DNA of 64,000 bases from Gilliamella sp. wkB171 (GTDB lineage: Bacteria > Pseudomonadota > Gammaproteobacteria > Enterobacterales > Orbaceae). Numbering within the stretch: position 1 is the first letter of the stretch; every line of letters begins with the position of its first letter. The position numbers were made by a program, and so were the translations under genes. Below are positions 18,141 to 27,983 of this stretch, piece after piece. The notes under the pieces were generated by a model. That model searched no databases. It saw only the letters and a program-made list of their open reading frames with translations, and was not told the origin of the DNA. The stretch spans positions 33,485 through 97,484 of the forward strand of contig NZ_LYST01000034.1 of assembly GCF_001693755.1 (NCBI RefSeq), written 5' to 3'.

Positions 18141-19145
18141 TTAAATACTTTCTCCATCTAGATATTCAACAGACAAATCCACCACTTTTTGATCTATCCT
18201 TTCCCCATTAATTCTTTTTAATAATAGTTCTGCAGCTATTTTACCCATTTCAATTCTTGGAGTATGTATCGATGCTAATCTTGGATTCATATATTGACCG
18301 ATTTGATGCCCATGAAAACCAACAATAGCGATTTGTTTAGGAATTTCAATACCCATTCGTTGACATTCAAGCAGTACTCCTAAAGCCAAATCATCGTTAG
18401 TACTAAAAATCCCATCAACGGCAGGAAACTCTTTTAAAATTTGGTGTAAAAAACGTGCGCCAAGTTCATAAGAGGAGGCTTCTTTAGTCGCTAACGTACG
18501 CGGCGTTAACCCTGCTTCTTGCATAGCTTTTTCATAGCCTTTTTGCCGAATGATGCTACGTTGATCTTGCCTTGCGCTAAAATAAACAATATTGCGACGC
18601 CCTTTTTCGATCATACGATGAATCATATTTCGGGTTGCAGTAAAATTATCAAAACCAACCGCCATATCAATACACGGTGATACACTATCCATAATTTCAA
18701 CTACAGGAACGCCCGAAATTTCGATCATTTTTAATGTGGCAGGATTATGGATTCTTTCAGTTAAGATTAATCCATCAATATTATAAGAGAGTAACGAACG
18801 AACCCGTTGCTCTTCTTTATCGGCATTGTATCCTGTATGAGTAATCATGGTCTGATATCCTTTGGCATCAGTAACCATCTCAATTCCTTTTAAAATATCA
18901 GCAAAAACTTGGTTGGTTAACGATGGAAACACAACCCCAATCGCATTACTTTTTGCATTTGATAACATATCAGGTGCTTTATTAGGGATATAACCAAGCT
19001 GTTCGATTGCTGCTGAAATCTGAGACTGTAGTGGTTTAGACACTAAATTAGGATCGCGTAAATATCGACTCACTGTCATTTTACTTATGCCAATTAAATT
19101 AGCAATTTCTTGCAAACCAGTTCGCCGTTTTTTACTATAACTCAT
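18141..19145 (-). CDS. gntR: LacI-family transcriptional repressor, GntR-like (gluconate regulator)
   Basis: A 334-residue LacI-family repressor. The N-terminal helix-turn-helix reads LQEIANLIGISKMTVSRYLR, followed by the hinge GYIPNKAPDMLSNAKSN and a periplasmic-binding-like effector domain with ILTERIHNPATLKMIE and AVGFDNF. The close resemblance to E. coli GntR along the whole length suggests gluconate as effector. ATG 19145 is chosen because a GGAAA site precedes it and it overlaps the ung stop in a TAATG, implying translational coupling; a longer in-frame start at 19175 would lie inside ung. No gluconate permease or kinase is nearby, so its targets are elsewhere. Confidence 0.85.
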   Translation of the reverse strand: MSYSKKRRTGLQEIANLIGISKMTVSRYLRDPNLVSKPLQSQISAAIEQLGYIPNKAPDMLSNAKSNAIGVVFPSLTNQVFADILKGIEMVTDAKGYQTMITHTGYNADKEEQRVRSLLSYNIDGLILTERIHNPATLKMIEISGVPVVEIMDSVSPCIDMAVGFDNFTATRNMIHRMIEKGRRNIVYFSARQDQRSIIRQKGYEKAMQEAGLTPRTLATKEASSYELGARFLHQILKEFPAVDGIFSTNDDLALGVLLECQRMGIEIPKQIAIVGFHGHQIGQYMNPRLASIHTPRIEMGKIAAELLLKRINGERIDQKVVDLSVEYLDGESI

Positions 19146-19831
19146 TACTGTTTTTCCGGAAGTTGTGGCTGCCAATCAATCGGGGTTTTACCCTGTTTTA
19201 TAATAAGATCGTTTGCCTTTGAGAAATGCTTACAACCCAAAAAGCCACGATGTGCAGATAATGGTGATGGATGCACAGACGTTAAAACATGATGTTTTTG
19301 CCGATCGATAAATTGCCCTTTTTTTTGAGCGGGTGATCCCCACAATAAAAATACAACACCTTCAAGATATTTATCAATTGCCGCAATAACATGGTCAGTA
19401 AACGTTTCCCAACCTATTTTAGCGTGGGAATGAGCTTGTCCTGCTTCAACAGTTAATACCGTATTTAATAAAAGAACACCTTGATTTGCCCAAGAACCTA
19501 AATAACCATAAGAAGGAATTTTAAAACCCTCAATATCCGTCGAAAGCTCTTTATAGATATTAAGTAACGATGGGGGTGGTTTAACGCCAGGTAGTACTGA
19601 AAACGACAAACCATGAGCTTGATTTGGTCCATGATATGGATCTTGTCCTAATATCACGACTTTAATGTCATTAAAAGGCGTAAAGCGAAATGCATTAAAC
19701 ACATCATGCTGTGGAGGGTAAATCACTTTACCTTTAGCTCGTTCTGATGCGACAAATTGCATTATTTGTTGAAAATAAGGTTTATCTTTTTCCGATCCAA
19801 TGACATCATGCCATGTTAATTGATTACTCAT
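19145..19831 (-). CDS. ung: Uracil-DNA glycosylase
   Basis: Excises uracil from DNA as the first step of base-excision repair. The 228-residue family-1 enzyme shows the water-activating loop [18 protein letters not shown] near residue 62, the uracil-specificity strand [16 protein letters not shown], and the DNA-intercalating loop [11 protein letters not shown] near residue 190. Length and motifs match E. coli Ung. Its stop codon shares one base with the start of gntR downstream. Confidence 0.97.
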   Translation of the reverse strand: MSNQLTWHDVIGSEKDKPYFQQIMQFVASERAKGKVIYPPQHDVFNAFRFTPFNDIKVVILGQDPYHGPNQAHGLSFSVLPGVKPPPSLLNIYKELSTDIEGFKIPSYGYLGSWANQGVLLLNTVLTVEAGQAHSHAKIGWETFTDHVIAAIDKYLEGVVFLLWGSPAQKKGQFIDRQKHHVLTSVHPSPLSAHRGFLGCKHFSKANDLIIKQGKTPIDWQPQLPEKQ

Positions 19832-20492
19832 ACAATACCTATATTATTATTTCATATGGCTCAACAACATTATCAGCCGATAACATTAATTATACCTAAA
19901 AATAATAATAAACCTAACAGTAATCAAGTACGTTTAATCTAAATAAACACGCTTAAAAATTCAGTCAAACATAAATTAGACATAACTTGTTCGTATAGTA
20001 TCAATATTTAACGATCTTTTTTGTAATAATCCAAGTTTATGAATTAAGATCTGAAATTTGGATTTATTAATAATCTGATTAATTTTATTAATGAGTAACA
20101 CACTCATCATCAAAGTAATCATCCCAAAGGGATTAATGATATTTATGGTTTATTGGTAATGTGTATACTTGGATGAATAAGATAAAATATACATAAAATC
20201 ATATTTGTATTGATAAGCGTATTGCTATTGATAAAAAATTATTAAATGATAATAGGCTAGGTGTGGCATTAAAATTTACTTTTTCCTTAAGTGAACCACT
20301 TAAAATTGAAGTAAAAAATACCGTTTTTAAGGCAACTTGATTTACCTAACTTATTAATCATCGTTTTATTACTTGTAAAGTATTTTAATACAATTGAATA
20401 ATAATATCTTACATATCAATAAGTTGATTAGTTTAAAAAAATTATTAATCATTTTTTATCAAAGGTATTACTTATCGAATTAATAGCTTTTT
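19832..20492. other. Intergenic stretch with a possible gene remnant
   Basis: About 660 bases with no complete gene. On the + strand 20197-20340 is open for 47 codons without a start and ends in a plausible protein tail (KIEVKNTVFKAT); it could be a decayed gene. A 22-codon frame from about 20091 (MSNTLIIKV) is too short to support. Confidence 0.4.
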
Positions 20493-20506
20493 TTGACTTT
20501 AATCAA
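20493..20506 (+). promoter_or_regulatory. FNR-like operator upstream of grcA
   Basis: TTGAC-TTTA-ATCAA matches the FNR consensus TTGAT-N4-ATCAA at nine of ten positions. It lies about 75 bases before the grcA ATG. A TAATTA near 20530 would place it around -41, the usual class II activator position. Confidence 0.7.
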
Positions 20507-20573
20507 AACTTGAAAGTGCTATATTAACCTTAATTATTTTAGGGCAATAAGGCCCCGTTAGGAGGATTTAAAA

Positions 20574-20957
20574 ATGATTACAGGTATCCAAATTACTAAA
20601 GCAGACAATGCAGCACTTCTTAACTCTTTCTGGTTATTGGACGACTCAACAAAAGAAGCTCGTTGTGTAGCTGCAAAATCAGTTTATAAAGAAGATCAAG
20701 TTATCCCAACTGCAGAACTTGGTCAATTCGAATATCGTGAAGTTCCATTAGATGTTGCTCCAACTATCAAAGTTGAAGGTGGTCAACACTTAAATGTGAA
20801 TGTTCTTCGTCGTGAAACTTTAGAAGATGCTGTTCAACATCCAGAAAAATATCCACAATTAACTATTCGTGTTTCTGGTTATGCAGTACGTTTCAACTCA
20901 TTAACTGCTGAACAACAACGCGACGTTATTGCTCGTACATTCACAACTAAAATGTAA
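20574..20957 (+). CDS. grcA: Autonomous glycyl radical cofactor GrcA (YfiD)
   Basis: GrcA is a small stand-in for the C-terminal radical domain of pyruvate formate-lyase; it restores activity after oxygen cleaves PFL. The 127-residue length equals E. coli GrcA. The glycyl-radical motif RVSGYAVRF holds Gly102, and the N terminus ([20 protein letters not shown]) is typical. Codon choice is highly biased and the AGGAGG ribosome site is perfect, suggesting strong expression. An FNR-like box precedes it, consistent with anaerobic or microaerobic induction. Confidence 0.95.
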   Translation: MITGIQITKADNAALLNSFWLLDDSTKEARCVAAKSVYKEDQVIPTAELGQFEYREVPLDVAPTIKVEGGQHLNVNVLRRETLEDAVQHPEKYPQLTIRVSGYAVRFNSLTAEQQRDVIARTFTTKM

Positions 20958-20981
20958 TTTTAGTTTATTATCGAATGATTA

Positions 20982-21010
20982 AAACCCAGCTTATGCTGGG
21001 TTTATTTTTA
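20982..21010 (+). terminator. Intrinsic terminator after grcA
   Basis: Nine-bp stem AAACCCAGC/GCTGGGTTT with a TTAT loop is followed by ATTTTTAT. Confidence 0.85.
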
Positions 21011-21037
21011 TGAAAAAACAAATTTCTTTGTTCTAAA

Positions 21038-22129
21038 CTAGTCTACCCAAGCTAAATACTCCATCCAAGCAGGATCAAACTCACAGTCGATTTTTACTGA
21101 TAGATCTTGATATTGATTTAATATATTTTGAATTATTTGAGTAGCACGATGTTTATCTTCTACATACCAAAGCATAGTTCTTGTTGCTTGGTGTAAAGAA
21201 TTTTGGGCATGAATGCCTTTCTTATTTTCACGGAAAGCGGCGCTAATGGCATCTTCTATATCGTAAACCAACGATAAGGTCTCTTTACAATCTAGTTCTA
21301 TACTCAGATTAAGTCCATAACCATAATTAATATCACAAGCCAATGCATTAGCCGTCTCGTTACGCTGCACTAAAGTCGTATCATCAGGATCATCTTTACT
21401 TGCCAATTCGAATACAAACAATTGATCTTCACTTTCAGAAATAGGAAAAATACCGGTGTGTTTTAAATCATTTTTCCAGATATCATCAAATCGTTTAGCA
21501 AACTCTTCAGCCGTAATACTATTAGAATCAAGCATTGTGTCGACAAAATTAATTGATTGCACTTTTATAGCTAAGTCGTACTCCCCTAAAAGATGATCCA
21601 AAATGACTAAAGCTAATGTTTGTGCATAATTTATTTGATCTTTGGCGATTGGTTTAGCAAACATTAAATCCAAAGCAATTTTACGATGATCTTCATGATA
21701 TTGAATCAATAAATCTGATGCCCCCAATGAAAAAGAGGTACCATTAAAATTTATTTCAAAATCAGAAATTTTATTAGCTCGTTGACGAAATGCCTCGACT
21801 TCAAATAGATCTAAACTAGGTGCTAATTTAACAATTTCTACTACTAGTTCAAAACGTTCAATTTTACCTTCGGCAGTAAAAATAATTTTATGTTTTTTTA
21901 CCTCTCCCCCCATAATTTCGGCAATAACGTCTAATTGGTTTTCACTTAACAAGTTATTGAGCTTTTCCATTAAATCTAAGGGTTGCAATTCACTAAGCGA
22001 CTGTTCTGACTGTTTAACTTTATTCCAAAAGGATTGGATAGCTATTTTGAGGTTATCATCTGGTGTTGATTGTTTTGGAATGACTACATTTTGTGGTCGC
22101 AATTTTTGCCAAAGTTTTTTAAAAAACAT
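21038..22129 (-). CDS. Conserved hypothetical protein with a DUF695-like C terminus
   Basis: A 363-residue protein without signal peptide or membrane helix. It has a positively charged start (MFFKKLWQKLRPQ), an acidic middle, and a C-terminal region (about 315-360: MLWYVEDKHRATQIIQ, then DCEFDPAWMEYLAW) that resembles the DUF695 pattern with its D-P-x-W-x-x-Y ending. No catalytic motif is recognised. It is transcribed alone, convergent with grcA and on the same strand as dnaKJ. The DUF695 link is by eye and moderate; function unknown. Confidence 0.6.
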   Translation of the reverse strand: MFFKKLWQKLRPQNVVIPKQSTPDDNLKIAIQSFWNKVKQSEQSLSELQPLDLMEKLNNLLSENQLDVIAEIMGGEVKKHKIIFTAEGKIERFELVVEIVKLAPSLDLFEVEAFRQRANKISDFEINFNGTSFSLGASDLLIQYHEDHRKIALDLMFAKPIAKDQINYAQTLALVILDHLLGEYDLAIKVQSINFVDTMLDSNSITAEEFAKRFDDIWKNDLKHTGIFPISESEDQLFVFELASKDDPDDTTLVQRNETANALACDINYGYGLNLSIELDCKETLSLVYDIEDAISAAFRENKKGIHAQNSLHQATRTMLWYVEDKHRATQIIQNILNQYQDLSVKIDCEFDPAWMEYLAWVD

Positions 22130-22323
22130 AGAAAAATCCTATAGATAAAAGTGATTAAAATTATGTACAAATAAAAATAATATGTAATTCAATATACTAC
22201 ATCAATTTAATTTTGAACAACATCGATTATCTACGTTTGATACAAAATATTGCACAAAATTTAGCTATCAAGAATTAACAAAAAAACATTTAAAAATGAG
22301 GGTTTATTGATATGAACTAGATA

Positions 22324-22361
22324 AATAAAAATGGCGAGGTAGTTTTTCTGCCTCGCCATTT
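22324..22361 (-). terminator. Intrinsic terminator of the dnaK-dnaJ operon
   Basis: On the minus strand an 11-bp stem (AAATGGCGAGG/CCTCGCCATTT, loop of 11) runs into a TTTTTATTT tract, about 20 bases after the dnaJ stop. Confidence 0.85.
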
Positions 22362-22379
22362 GTACATTATTGAAAATTA

Positions 22380-23528
22380 TTAGCCAAAAAACTTTTTCAC
22401 TTTATCAAAAAAGCTTTTTTCTTTTGGACTATGCTTAGAACTTTTATCGGCTTTAAAACTTTCGCCTAATTCTTTTAACAACTCTTTTTGTTTACCCGTT
22501 AAATTAACAGGAGTTTCAACCACAACATGACAATACAAATCACCCATTGCACTACCGCGTAATGATTTGACACCTTTACCACGTAATCTAAACATTTTTC
22601 CTGTTTGTGTTTCGGCCGGTATTGTTAAACTGACTTTACCATTAAGTGTTGGTACTTCAACTTCTCCACCTAGTGACGCCAATGCAATATTAATTGGAAT
22701 TTCACAATGTAAATTATTACCATCACGTTCAAAAATACCATGTGGTTTAACTTGCACTTGAACATATAAATCACCAGCTGGTGCACCGTTTAAGCCTGCT
22801 TCACCTTCACCGGAAAGTCGAATACGATTACCCGTATCCACCCCCGCAGGAATAGTTACAGAAAGTGTTTTTGTTTTTTGGATACGACCTTCGCCATGAC
22901 ACTTTTTACAAGGATTTTTAACTACTTTGCCTCGTCCATGACAAGTTGGACACTCTTGCTGTACGGCAAAGAAACCTTGGCGCATTTGCACAACCCCTGC
23001 ACCATGGCAAGTTTCACAGGTAACAACATCTGATGCCTTTTCTGTACCTTGGCCATGACAAGTATCACAAGTAACCCATGTTGGTACTTTTATTTCTTTG
23101 CTGACACCTGCAGCGGCTTCTTCAAGTGTTAAGGTAATATTGTATTGCAGATCAGCACCACGTGATGCGCTTTGCGCTCGTCCGCCACGACCACCACCAA
23201 AGAAATCACTGAATATATCATCAAATGCTGAACCACCACTAAAGCCGCCGAAGCCACCAAATCCACCGGCACCCGCTCCTGCACCACCGCCAAAACCTTG
23301 CTCGAAAGCAGCATGCCCATATTGATCATAAGCTGCTTTTTTCTGCGCATCGGTCAAAACTTCATAAGCTTCTTTCACTTCTTTAAATTTTGCTTCTGCT
23401 TCAGCTTTATTATCCTGATTTTTATCAGGATGATATTTCATGGCAAGGCGTTTATAGGCTTTTTTTATTTCAGCTTCAGTGGCACTTTTACTTACGCCTA
23501 ATGTTTCATAATAATCTTTCTTCGCCAT
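22380..23528 (-). CDS. dnaJ: Chaperone protein DnaJ
   Basis: Hsp40 co-chaperone that delivers clients to DnaK and stimulates its ATPase. The 382-residue protein has the J domain with YHPDKN (HPD triad near residue 33), a Gly/Phe-rich linker at about 75-115, and four zinc repeats [24 protein letters not shown] and CKKCHGEG at about 148-210, followed by the substrate-binding C-terminal domains. Last gene of dnaK-dnaJ, 126 bases downstream of dnaK. Confidence 0.97.
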   Translation of the reverse strand: MAKKDYYETLGVSKSATEAEIKKAYKRLAMKYHPDKNQDNKAEAEAKFKEVKEAYEVLTDAQKKAAYDQYGHAAFEQGFGGGAGAGAGGFGGFGGFSGGSAFDDIFSDFFGGGRGGRAQSASRGADLQYNITLTLEEAAAGVSKEIKVPTWVTCDTCHGQGTEKASDVVTCETCHGAGVVQMRQGFFAVQQECPTCHGRGKVVKNPCKKCHGEGRIQKTKTLSVTIPAGVDTGNRIRLSGEGEAGLNGAPAGDLYVQVQVKPHGIFERDGNNLHCEIPINIALASLGGEVEVPTLNGKVSLTIPAETQTGKMFRLRGKGVKSLRGSAMGDLYCHVVVETPVNLTGKQKELLKELGESFKADKSSKHSPKEKSFFDKVKKFFG

Positions 23529-23563
23529 AATTTACCTTTATTTTTATTTATTACATAAACAAC

Positions 23564-23595
23564 TAAACGGGCTTGAGTTACCTCGCGCCCGTTTA
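23564..23595 (-). other. Hairpin in the dnaK-dnaJ intergenic region
   Basis: A 9-bp perfect stem (TAAACGGGC/GCCCGTTTA) with a 14-base loop sits between the two genes. It lacks a T run and could adjust dnaJ levels by partial termination or by protecting the dnaK message. Confidence 0.55.
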
Positions 23596-23654
23596 ATGTG
23601 TTACATGTTTAAAACTCGTTGAAATAACTCATTAAAAAACACAGCGGTTAATGC

Positions 23655-25568
23655 TTATTTTTTATCATCATCAACTTCTTTAAAGTCTGCATCAACAACA
23701 TCGTCTTGCGCTGTAGAGCTACTTCCAGCTTGGTCTGACTGTTCTGTCTGACCTTGTTGCTGTGCTAATTCAAGCAATTTTTTAGATGCTTCCATTAATG
23801 CATTAATTTTCGCTTCGATTTCAGCTTTATCTTCACCACGCGCTGCAACTTCTAATGCACTCACTGCATCTTCAATGGCTGTTTTATCAGCAGCTGGTAA
23901 TTTATCGCCTGCATCAGACACTTGTTTACGTGTTGAGTGAACAAGGTGATCTGCTTGGTTACGAATTTGAGCTAACTCTTCAAACTTACGGTCAGCTTCC
24001 GCATTCGCCTCAGCATCATTTACCATTTTTTGAATCTCTTCTTCACTTAAACCAGAAGAAGCTTTAATAGTAATATTTTGTTCACGTCCTGTGTTTTTAT
24101 CTTTTGCTGATACATGTAAGATACCGTCAGCATCAATATCAAATGTTACTTCAATTTGTGGCATACCACGCGGTGCAGCTTGAATACCATCAAGATTAAA
24201 CTGACCTAATGATTTGTTATCACTTGCACGTTTACGTTCACCTTGTAACACATGAATGGTTACCGCTGATTGATTATCTTCAGCTGTTGAGAACACTTGA
24301 CTATGTTTAGTTGGGATAGTTGTGTTTTTCTCAATCAAGGTAGTCATCACACCACCCATTGTTTCAATACCTAAAGATAATGGTGTTACATCAAGTAATA
24401 ACACATCTTTAACATCACCACCAAGTACCCCACCTTGTACTGCTGCACCTACTGCTACAGCTTCATCAGGGTTAACATCTTTACGTGGTTCTTTACCAAA
24501 GAAGTCAGCAACCGCTTTTTGCACCATAGGCATACGAGTTTGACCACCGACTAAAATAACATCTTTAATATCAGATACTGATAAACCAGCATCTTGTAGT
24601 GCAGTTTTAACCGGATCCATTGAGCGTTTTACTAAATCTTCAACTAATGATTCAAGTTTAGCTCGTGTCACTTTAATATTTAAGTGTTTTGGACCTGATG
24701 CATCAGCAGTGATATATGGTAAGTTGATATCAGTTTGTTGTGCTGATGATAATTCAATTTTCGCTTTTTCTGCCGCTTCTTTTAAACGTTGCATTGCAAG
24801 TGGATCATTTTTAAGATCGAATCCTTGTTCACGTTTAAATTCATCAACTAAATAGTTAATTAAGCGTGAGTCAAAGTCTTCACCACCTAAATGAGTATCA
24901 CCATTAGTTGCTAATACTTCGAATGTTTTTTCGCCATCAACATCATCAATTTCGATAATTGAGATATCAAATGTACCACCACCAAGGTCATATACAGCAA
25001 TAGTGCGGTTACCTACATCTTTATCTAAACCGTAAGCAAGTGCAGCGGCTGTTGGTTCGTTAATAATACGTTTAACATCTAAACCAGCAATACGACCCGC
25101 ATCTTTAGTTGCTTGACGCTGTGCATCATTAAAATACGCTGGAACAGTGATAACTGCTTCAGTTACTGGCTCACCAAGATAATCTTCTGCGGTTTTTTTC
25201 ATTTTCTTCAATACTTCAGCAGAGATTTGCGGTGGCGCAATTTTTTGACCTTTGACATCTACCCATGCATCGCCATTATCAGCTTTAACAATTTTATAAG
25301 GCATAATAGCAACATCACGTTGTACTTCGGCATCATCATAACGACGACCAATTAAACGTTTAATTGCAAATAGTGTATTTTGTGGATTGGTTACTGCTTG
25401 GCGTTTAGCGGGTTGACCAACTAAAATTTCACCATCTTGTGTATATGCAATAATTGACGGAGTTGTACGATCGCCTTCGGCGTTTTCTAATACTTTTGCT
25501 TGACCATTGTCCATTACTGCAACACATGAATTTGTTGTACCTAAATCAATACCAATAATTTTACCCAT
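23655..25568 (-). CDS. dnaK: Chaperone protein DnaK (Hsp70)
   Basis: ATP-dependent Hsp70 chaperone, 637 residues (E. coli 638). Visible are the N-terminal phosphate loop [30 protein letters not shown] near residue 145, the interdomain linker [14 protein letters not shown] near residue 390, the substrate-binding domain, and a Gln/Ser-rich tail ending [20 protein letters not shown]-type ribosome site precedes the ATG. A sigma-32 promoter lies about 105 bases upstream. In E. coli satP (yaaH) also lies upstream of dnaK, so local order is partly conserved. Confidence 0.98.
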   Translation of the reverse strand: MGKIIGIDLGTTNSCVAVMDNGQAKVLENAEGDRTTPSIIAYTQDGEILVGQPAKRQAVTNPQNTLFAIKRLIGRRYDDAEVQRDVAIMPYKIVKADNGDAWVDVKGQKIAPPQISAEVLKKMKKTAEDYLGEPVTEAVITVPAYFNDAQRQATKDAGRIAGLDVKRIINEPTAAALAYGLDKDVGNRTIAVYDLGGGTFDISIIEIDDVDGEKTFEVLATNGDTHLGGEDFDSRLINYLVDEFKREQGFDLKNDPLAMQRLKEAAEKAKIELSSAQQTDINLPYITADASGPKHLNIKVTRAKLESLVEDLVKRSMDPVKTALQDAGLSVSDIKDVILVGGQTRMPMVQKAVADFFGKEPRKDVNPDEAVAVGAAVQGGVLGGDVKDVLLLDVTPLSLGIETMGGVMTTLIEKNTTIPTKHSQVFSTAEDNQSAVTIHVLQGERKRASDNKSLGQFNLDGIQAAPRGMPQIEVTFDIDADGILHVSAKDKNTGREQNITIKASSGLSEEEIQKMVNDAEANAEADRKFEELAQIRNQADHLVHSTRKQVSDAGDKLPAADKTAIEDAVSALEVAARGEDKAEIEAKINALMEASKKLLELAQQQGQTEQSDQAGSSSTAQDDVVDADFKEVDDDKK

Positions 25569-25670
25569 AATCTTTTCTCCTCAAAACCTGTATTTTATTT
25601 CTTGTATATAAGTCTTAAATATTTATTTTCAAGAGCTTATTTTTCACAAAGAAATGTTATTGTTTCCACA

Positions 25671-25699
25671 TAAATGGGAACATTATTATCAATATCAAG
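25671..25699 (-). promoter_or_regulatory. Sigma-32 heat-shock promoter of dnaK
   Basis: On the minus strand CTTGATA (25699-25693), 14 bases, then CCCATTTA (25678-25671) match the sigma-32 consensus CTTGAAA-N11-16-CCCCATNT and closely resemble the E. coli dnaK P1 promoter. The cognate rpoH gene is at 59152-60012. Confidence 0.85.
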
Positions 25700-25797
25700 G
25701 GGAAAAAAAATTATTTTTTCTTAAATCTTGATTATCAGCTTTTCTACACTTATTATTGCCGCTCTTTTTTATTATGATAATTATTTATAGGATCCTT

Positions 25798-26376
25798 ATG
25801 GAACAAACTAAACTTGCAAACCCAGGTCCACTTGGCTTGATGGGATTTGGCATGACCACCATTTTATTAAATATTCATAATGCAGGATTTTTCCCTGTGA
25901 TGACAGCAATCGTTTCTATGGGTATTTTTTATGGTGGGCTTGCGCAAGTCATTGCTGGAATTTTAGAATTTCGCAAAGGTAACACGTTTGGTACAACTGC
26001 ATTCACCTCTTATGGTTTCTTTTGGATTGCATTAGTGGGAATTTGGTATTTACCAACATCACCAGCAACTGCACCAACTGATGCAACTTTTGTCGGTATT
26101 TTCCTTGCGTTATGGGGGATTTTTACCGCTTTCATGTTTATAGGTACCTTAAAAGCTAATCGTGCATTACAATTTGTTTTTGCTAGTTTAACGATTTTAT
26201 TTGCTTTATTAGCAATTGGTAACATTTGTGGCAACCATGACATTATTCATATAGCTGGTTTTGAAGGTATTATCTGCGGAGCTAGCGCTATTTACCTTGC
26301 CATGGCCGAAGTACTTAATGAACAATATGGTCGTACAATTTTACCAATTGGCGCGCCTAAAGGTGCTGCACATTAA
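25798..26376 (+). CDS. satP: Acetate/succinate:proton symporter SatP (YaaH family)
   Basis: A 192-residue inner-membrane protein with six helices of the GPR1/FUN34/YaaH family. The signature NPGPLGLMGFGMTT follows the short cytoplasmic N terminus, close to the usual N-P-[AG]-P-[LST]-G-L motif. In E. coli SatP takes up acetate and succinate. ATG 25798 is chosen because AGGATCC precedes it and it gives the normal short N terminus; the longer frame from 25756 adds a hydrophobic 14-residue stretch unlike the family. It ends in a strong bidirectional terminator. Confidence 0.92.
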   Translation: MEQTKLANPGPLGLMGFGMTTILLNIHNAGFFPVMTAIVSMGIFYGGLAQVIAGILEFRKGNTFGTTAFTSYGFFWIALVGIWYLPTSPATAPTDATFVGIFLALWGIFTAFMFIGTLKANRALQFVFASLTILFALLAIGNICGNHDIIHIAGFEGIICGASAIYLAMAEVLNEQYGRTILPIGAPKGAAH

Positions 26377-26415
26377 TAATATTAAGTCGTCATGCAATGA
26401 CGAATAAGCGAGTAA

Positions 26416-26445
26416 TAAAAACGGGGGTATACCCCGTTTTTTTTA
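26416..26445. terminator. Bidirectional terminator between satP and the M28-like gene
   Basis: Stem ACGGGG/CCCCGT, flanked by an A run on the left and eight T residues on the right, gives an intrinsic terminator on both strands for two convergent genes. Confidence 0.85.
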
Positions 26446-26468
26446 TAAAAAATTACTCAATTAATGAA

Positions 26469-27410
26469 TTATTTAGTGTGTTTGGTGAGTAAAGCCTTGC
26501 ATACATTTACAAGAGATTGAGTATGCTTGGTGATTATTTGCTCTGATAGATAATTATCTTTTGAAGAGCTAGCATTCTTGATAAGAATTTTACTATCTTG
26601 ATCGATATTACCAGATGTAATCATTAAGTAGTTGGTTAATTGTGTTGCCATTTCACCAGAATGAAAAGTCACACCATCTAAAGTTAGCATTGATGTTTTC
26701 GGTTTTAAAAAAATTAAATCATCCCCATTACCAATACTATCGATAAAAATAAATTTTTTATCTTTTATTTGTTCCGAATAGCTTTCTAACATTTTTAAAC
26801 CATATTGGCCACCATTACCATCGTCGTATAAAACAAACGCAATTTTTTTCTTTTCTTTTTTATCAAACTTATGAATTAAATTAATAATTGTAATAATACT
26901 TGAAGTATTACAAACAAAATTCTTTTGATTGGGAATGCCATTTTTGTATTTTAAAACAATAAAAAATAATAAAATGGTCGAAATAATCGACAATATGCCG
27001 GAAATACTAAAAAATCCCTCAAATTGAATTTTAGGAATAAAAACAAAGTAATTTAATATCAGTGACGCGATAAATAAGATAATAATAGGTAAAATACCTA
27101 CAAAATAACCTAATTTACTAAATTGAGGCGTGAATGCGTATTTTTTCTGAAGATTAAAATTTTTAATACCTGTATCATAATAAGTACAAATAATTAATTC
27201 AGCATTATTTAAATCACCAATATAAGCATTGTAATAATTTTCATATCGTCTTGTTGCTAACTTTAATTTTGCTAATTTGGCTTCAACACTATAACCTAAT
27301 TGAATCAGTTCTTTCGATATTACTCTTAAAAAAGTAATTTTCTCTTTAGACGTAAATCGTTTACCAAAAATGACACAATATCTTAGTACAAGGTCTTTAA
27401 ATTTATCCAT
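26469..27410 (-). CDS. Membrane-anchored degenerate M28-peptidase-like protein
   Basis: A 313-residue protein with two hydrophobic helices at about 100-155 inside a soluble alpha/beta sequence. Several segments align by eye with M28 aminopeptidases: AELIICTYYDT (like ILVSAHYDT), CNTSSIITIINLI (like DNASGVAALLEL) and IAFVLYDDGNGGQYG (like VRFLFFDGEELGLLG). In each case the metal-binding His, Asp or Glu is replaced, so catalysis is unlikely. It follows the PTS IIA gene on the same strand after a terminator. No clear ribosome site is seen. A scaffold or regulatory role for the PTS is only a guess; the family call is tentative. Confidence 0.5.
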   Translation of the reverse strand: MDKFKDLVLRYCVIFGKRFTSKEKITFLRVISKELIQLGYSVEAKLAKLKLATRRYENYYNAYIGDLNNAELIICTYYDTGIKNFNLQKKYAFTPQFSKLGYFVGILPIIILFIASLILNYFVFIPKIQFEGFFSISGILSIISTILLFFIVLKYKNGIPNQKNFVCNTSSIITIINLIHKFDKKEKKKIAFVLYDDGNGGQYGLKMLESYSEQIKDKKFIFIDSIGNGDDLIFLKPKTSMLTLDGVTFHSGEMATQLTNYLMITSGNIDQDSKILIKNASSSKDNYLSEQIITKHTQSLVNVCKALLTKHTK

Positions 27411-27432
27411 TTTTAATCATTATTTGAATTTA

Positions 27433-27470
27433 GAAAAACTGTTAGTGCGATTTATCATTCACACTAACAG
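27433..27470 (-). terminator. Intrinsic terminator after the PTS IIA gene
   Basis: On the minus strand CTGTTAGTG/CACTAACAG form a 9-bp stem around a 14-base loop, followed by TTTTTC. It separates the PTS genes from the M28-like gene. Confidence 0.8.
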
Positions 27471-27525
27471 CGAAACAAATAGATAATATTAAAATGATGA
27501 TTATCTATTGAAGATGTAAGTTTAA

Positions 27526-27969
27526 TCAATAATCATCTTCGTTTTGAGATTGGGCTAAATTAGCCATATTGCCAATAGCTTCTTGAATATTTTCTTGTCC
27601 TGCCTCAATAGACTCTTTTGCTAAATCCAGTAGTGATAATGAATCCCTATTACATACAGCATTAATGACCATTGGCAAGTTCATACCGGTAATTATCCGA
27701 ACATTCATACCTAATTTTTCCCACTCAGGTAAACATCGCATTGATGCGTTATAAGGCGAGGCACCAAACAAATCGACAAAAATTAATACACCTTTACCAC
27801 TATTAAGTGACTTTGAACAATTAAACAAATCGGTTTTTAATTGATTAATATCTTGTCCTGGATTGAGCGATAATGATGCAAATTTATCTTGTTCGCCAAC
27901 AATCATTGTGACACTATCTTTAATCCCTTCAGCCATCTTGCCATGACTAACTAATAATACACCTATCAT
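27526..27969 (-). CDS. PTS mannose-family sugar transporter subunit IIA
   Basis: Cytoplasmic IIA phosphocarrier of a mannose-family phosphotransferase system, 147 residues. The phospho-accepting His9 is in LLVSHGKMAEG, and the domain continues with VLIFVDLFGASPYNAS and the typical GMNLPMVINAV. It receives phosphate from HPr and passes it to IIB encoded 14 bases upstream. The tail ends in an acidic NEDDY. Separate IIA and IIB genes distinguish it from the fused ManX type. Sugar specificity is not readable. Confidence 0.92.
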   Translation of the reverse strand: MIGVLLVSHGKMAEGIKDSVTMIVGEQDKFASLSLNPGQDINQLKTDLFNCSKSLNSGKGVLIFVDLFGASPYNASMRCLPEWEKLGMNVRIITGMNLPMVINAVCNRDSLSLLDLAKESIEAGQENIQEAIGNMANLAQSQNEDDY

Positions 27970-27983
27970 ATTATTTTCCTCGA

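Noticed and set aside
23098..23350. Proline-rich frames opposite the dnaJ Gly/Phe region
   Set aside because: Artefact of the Gly-rich coding strand.
25756..25797. Extra N-terminal hydrophobic stretch for SatP
   Set aside because: No ribosome site and not found in the family; ATG 25798 follows AGGATCC.
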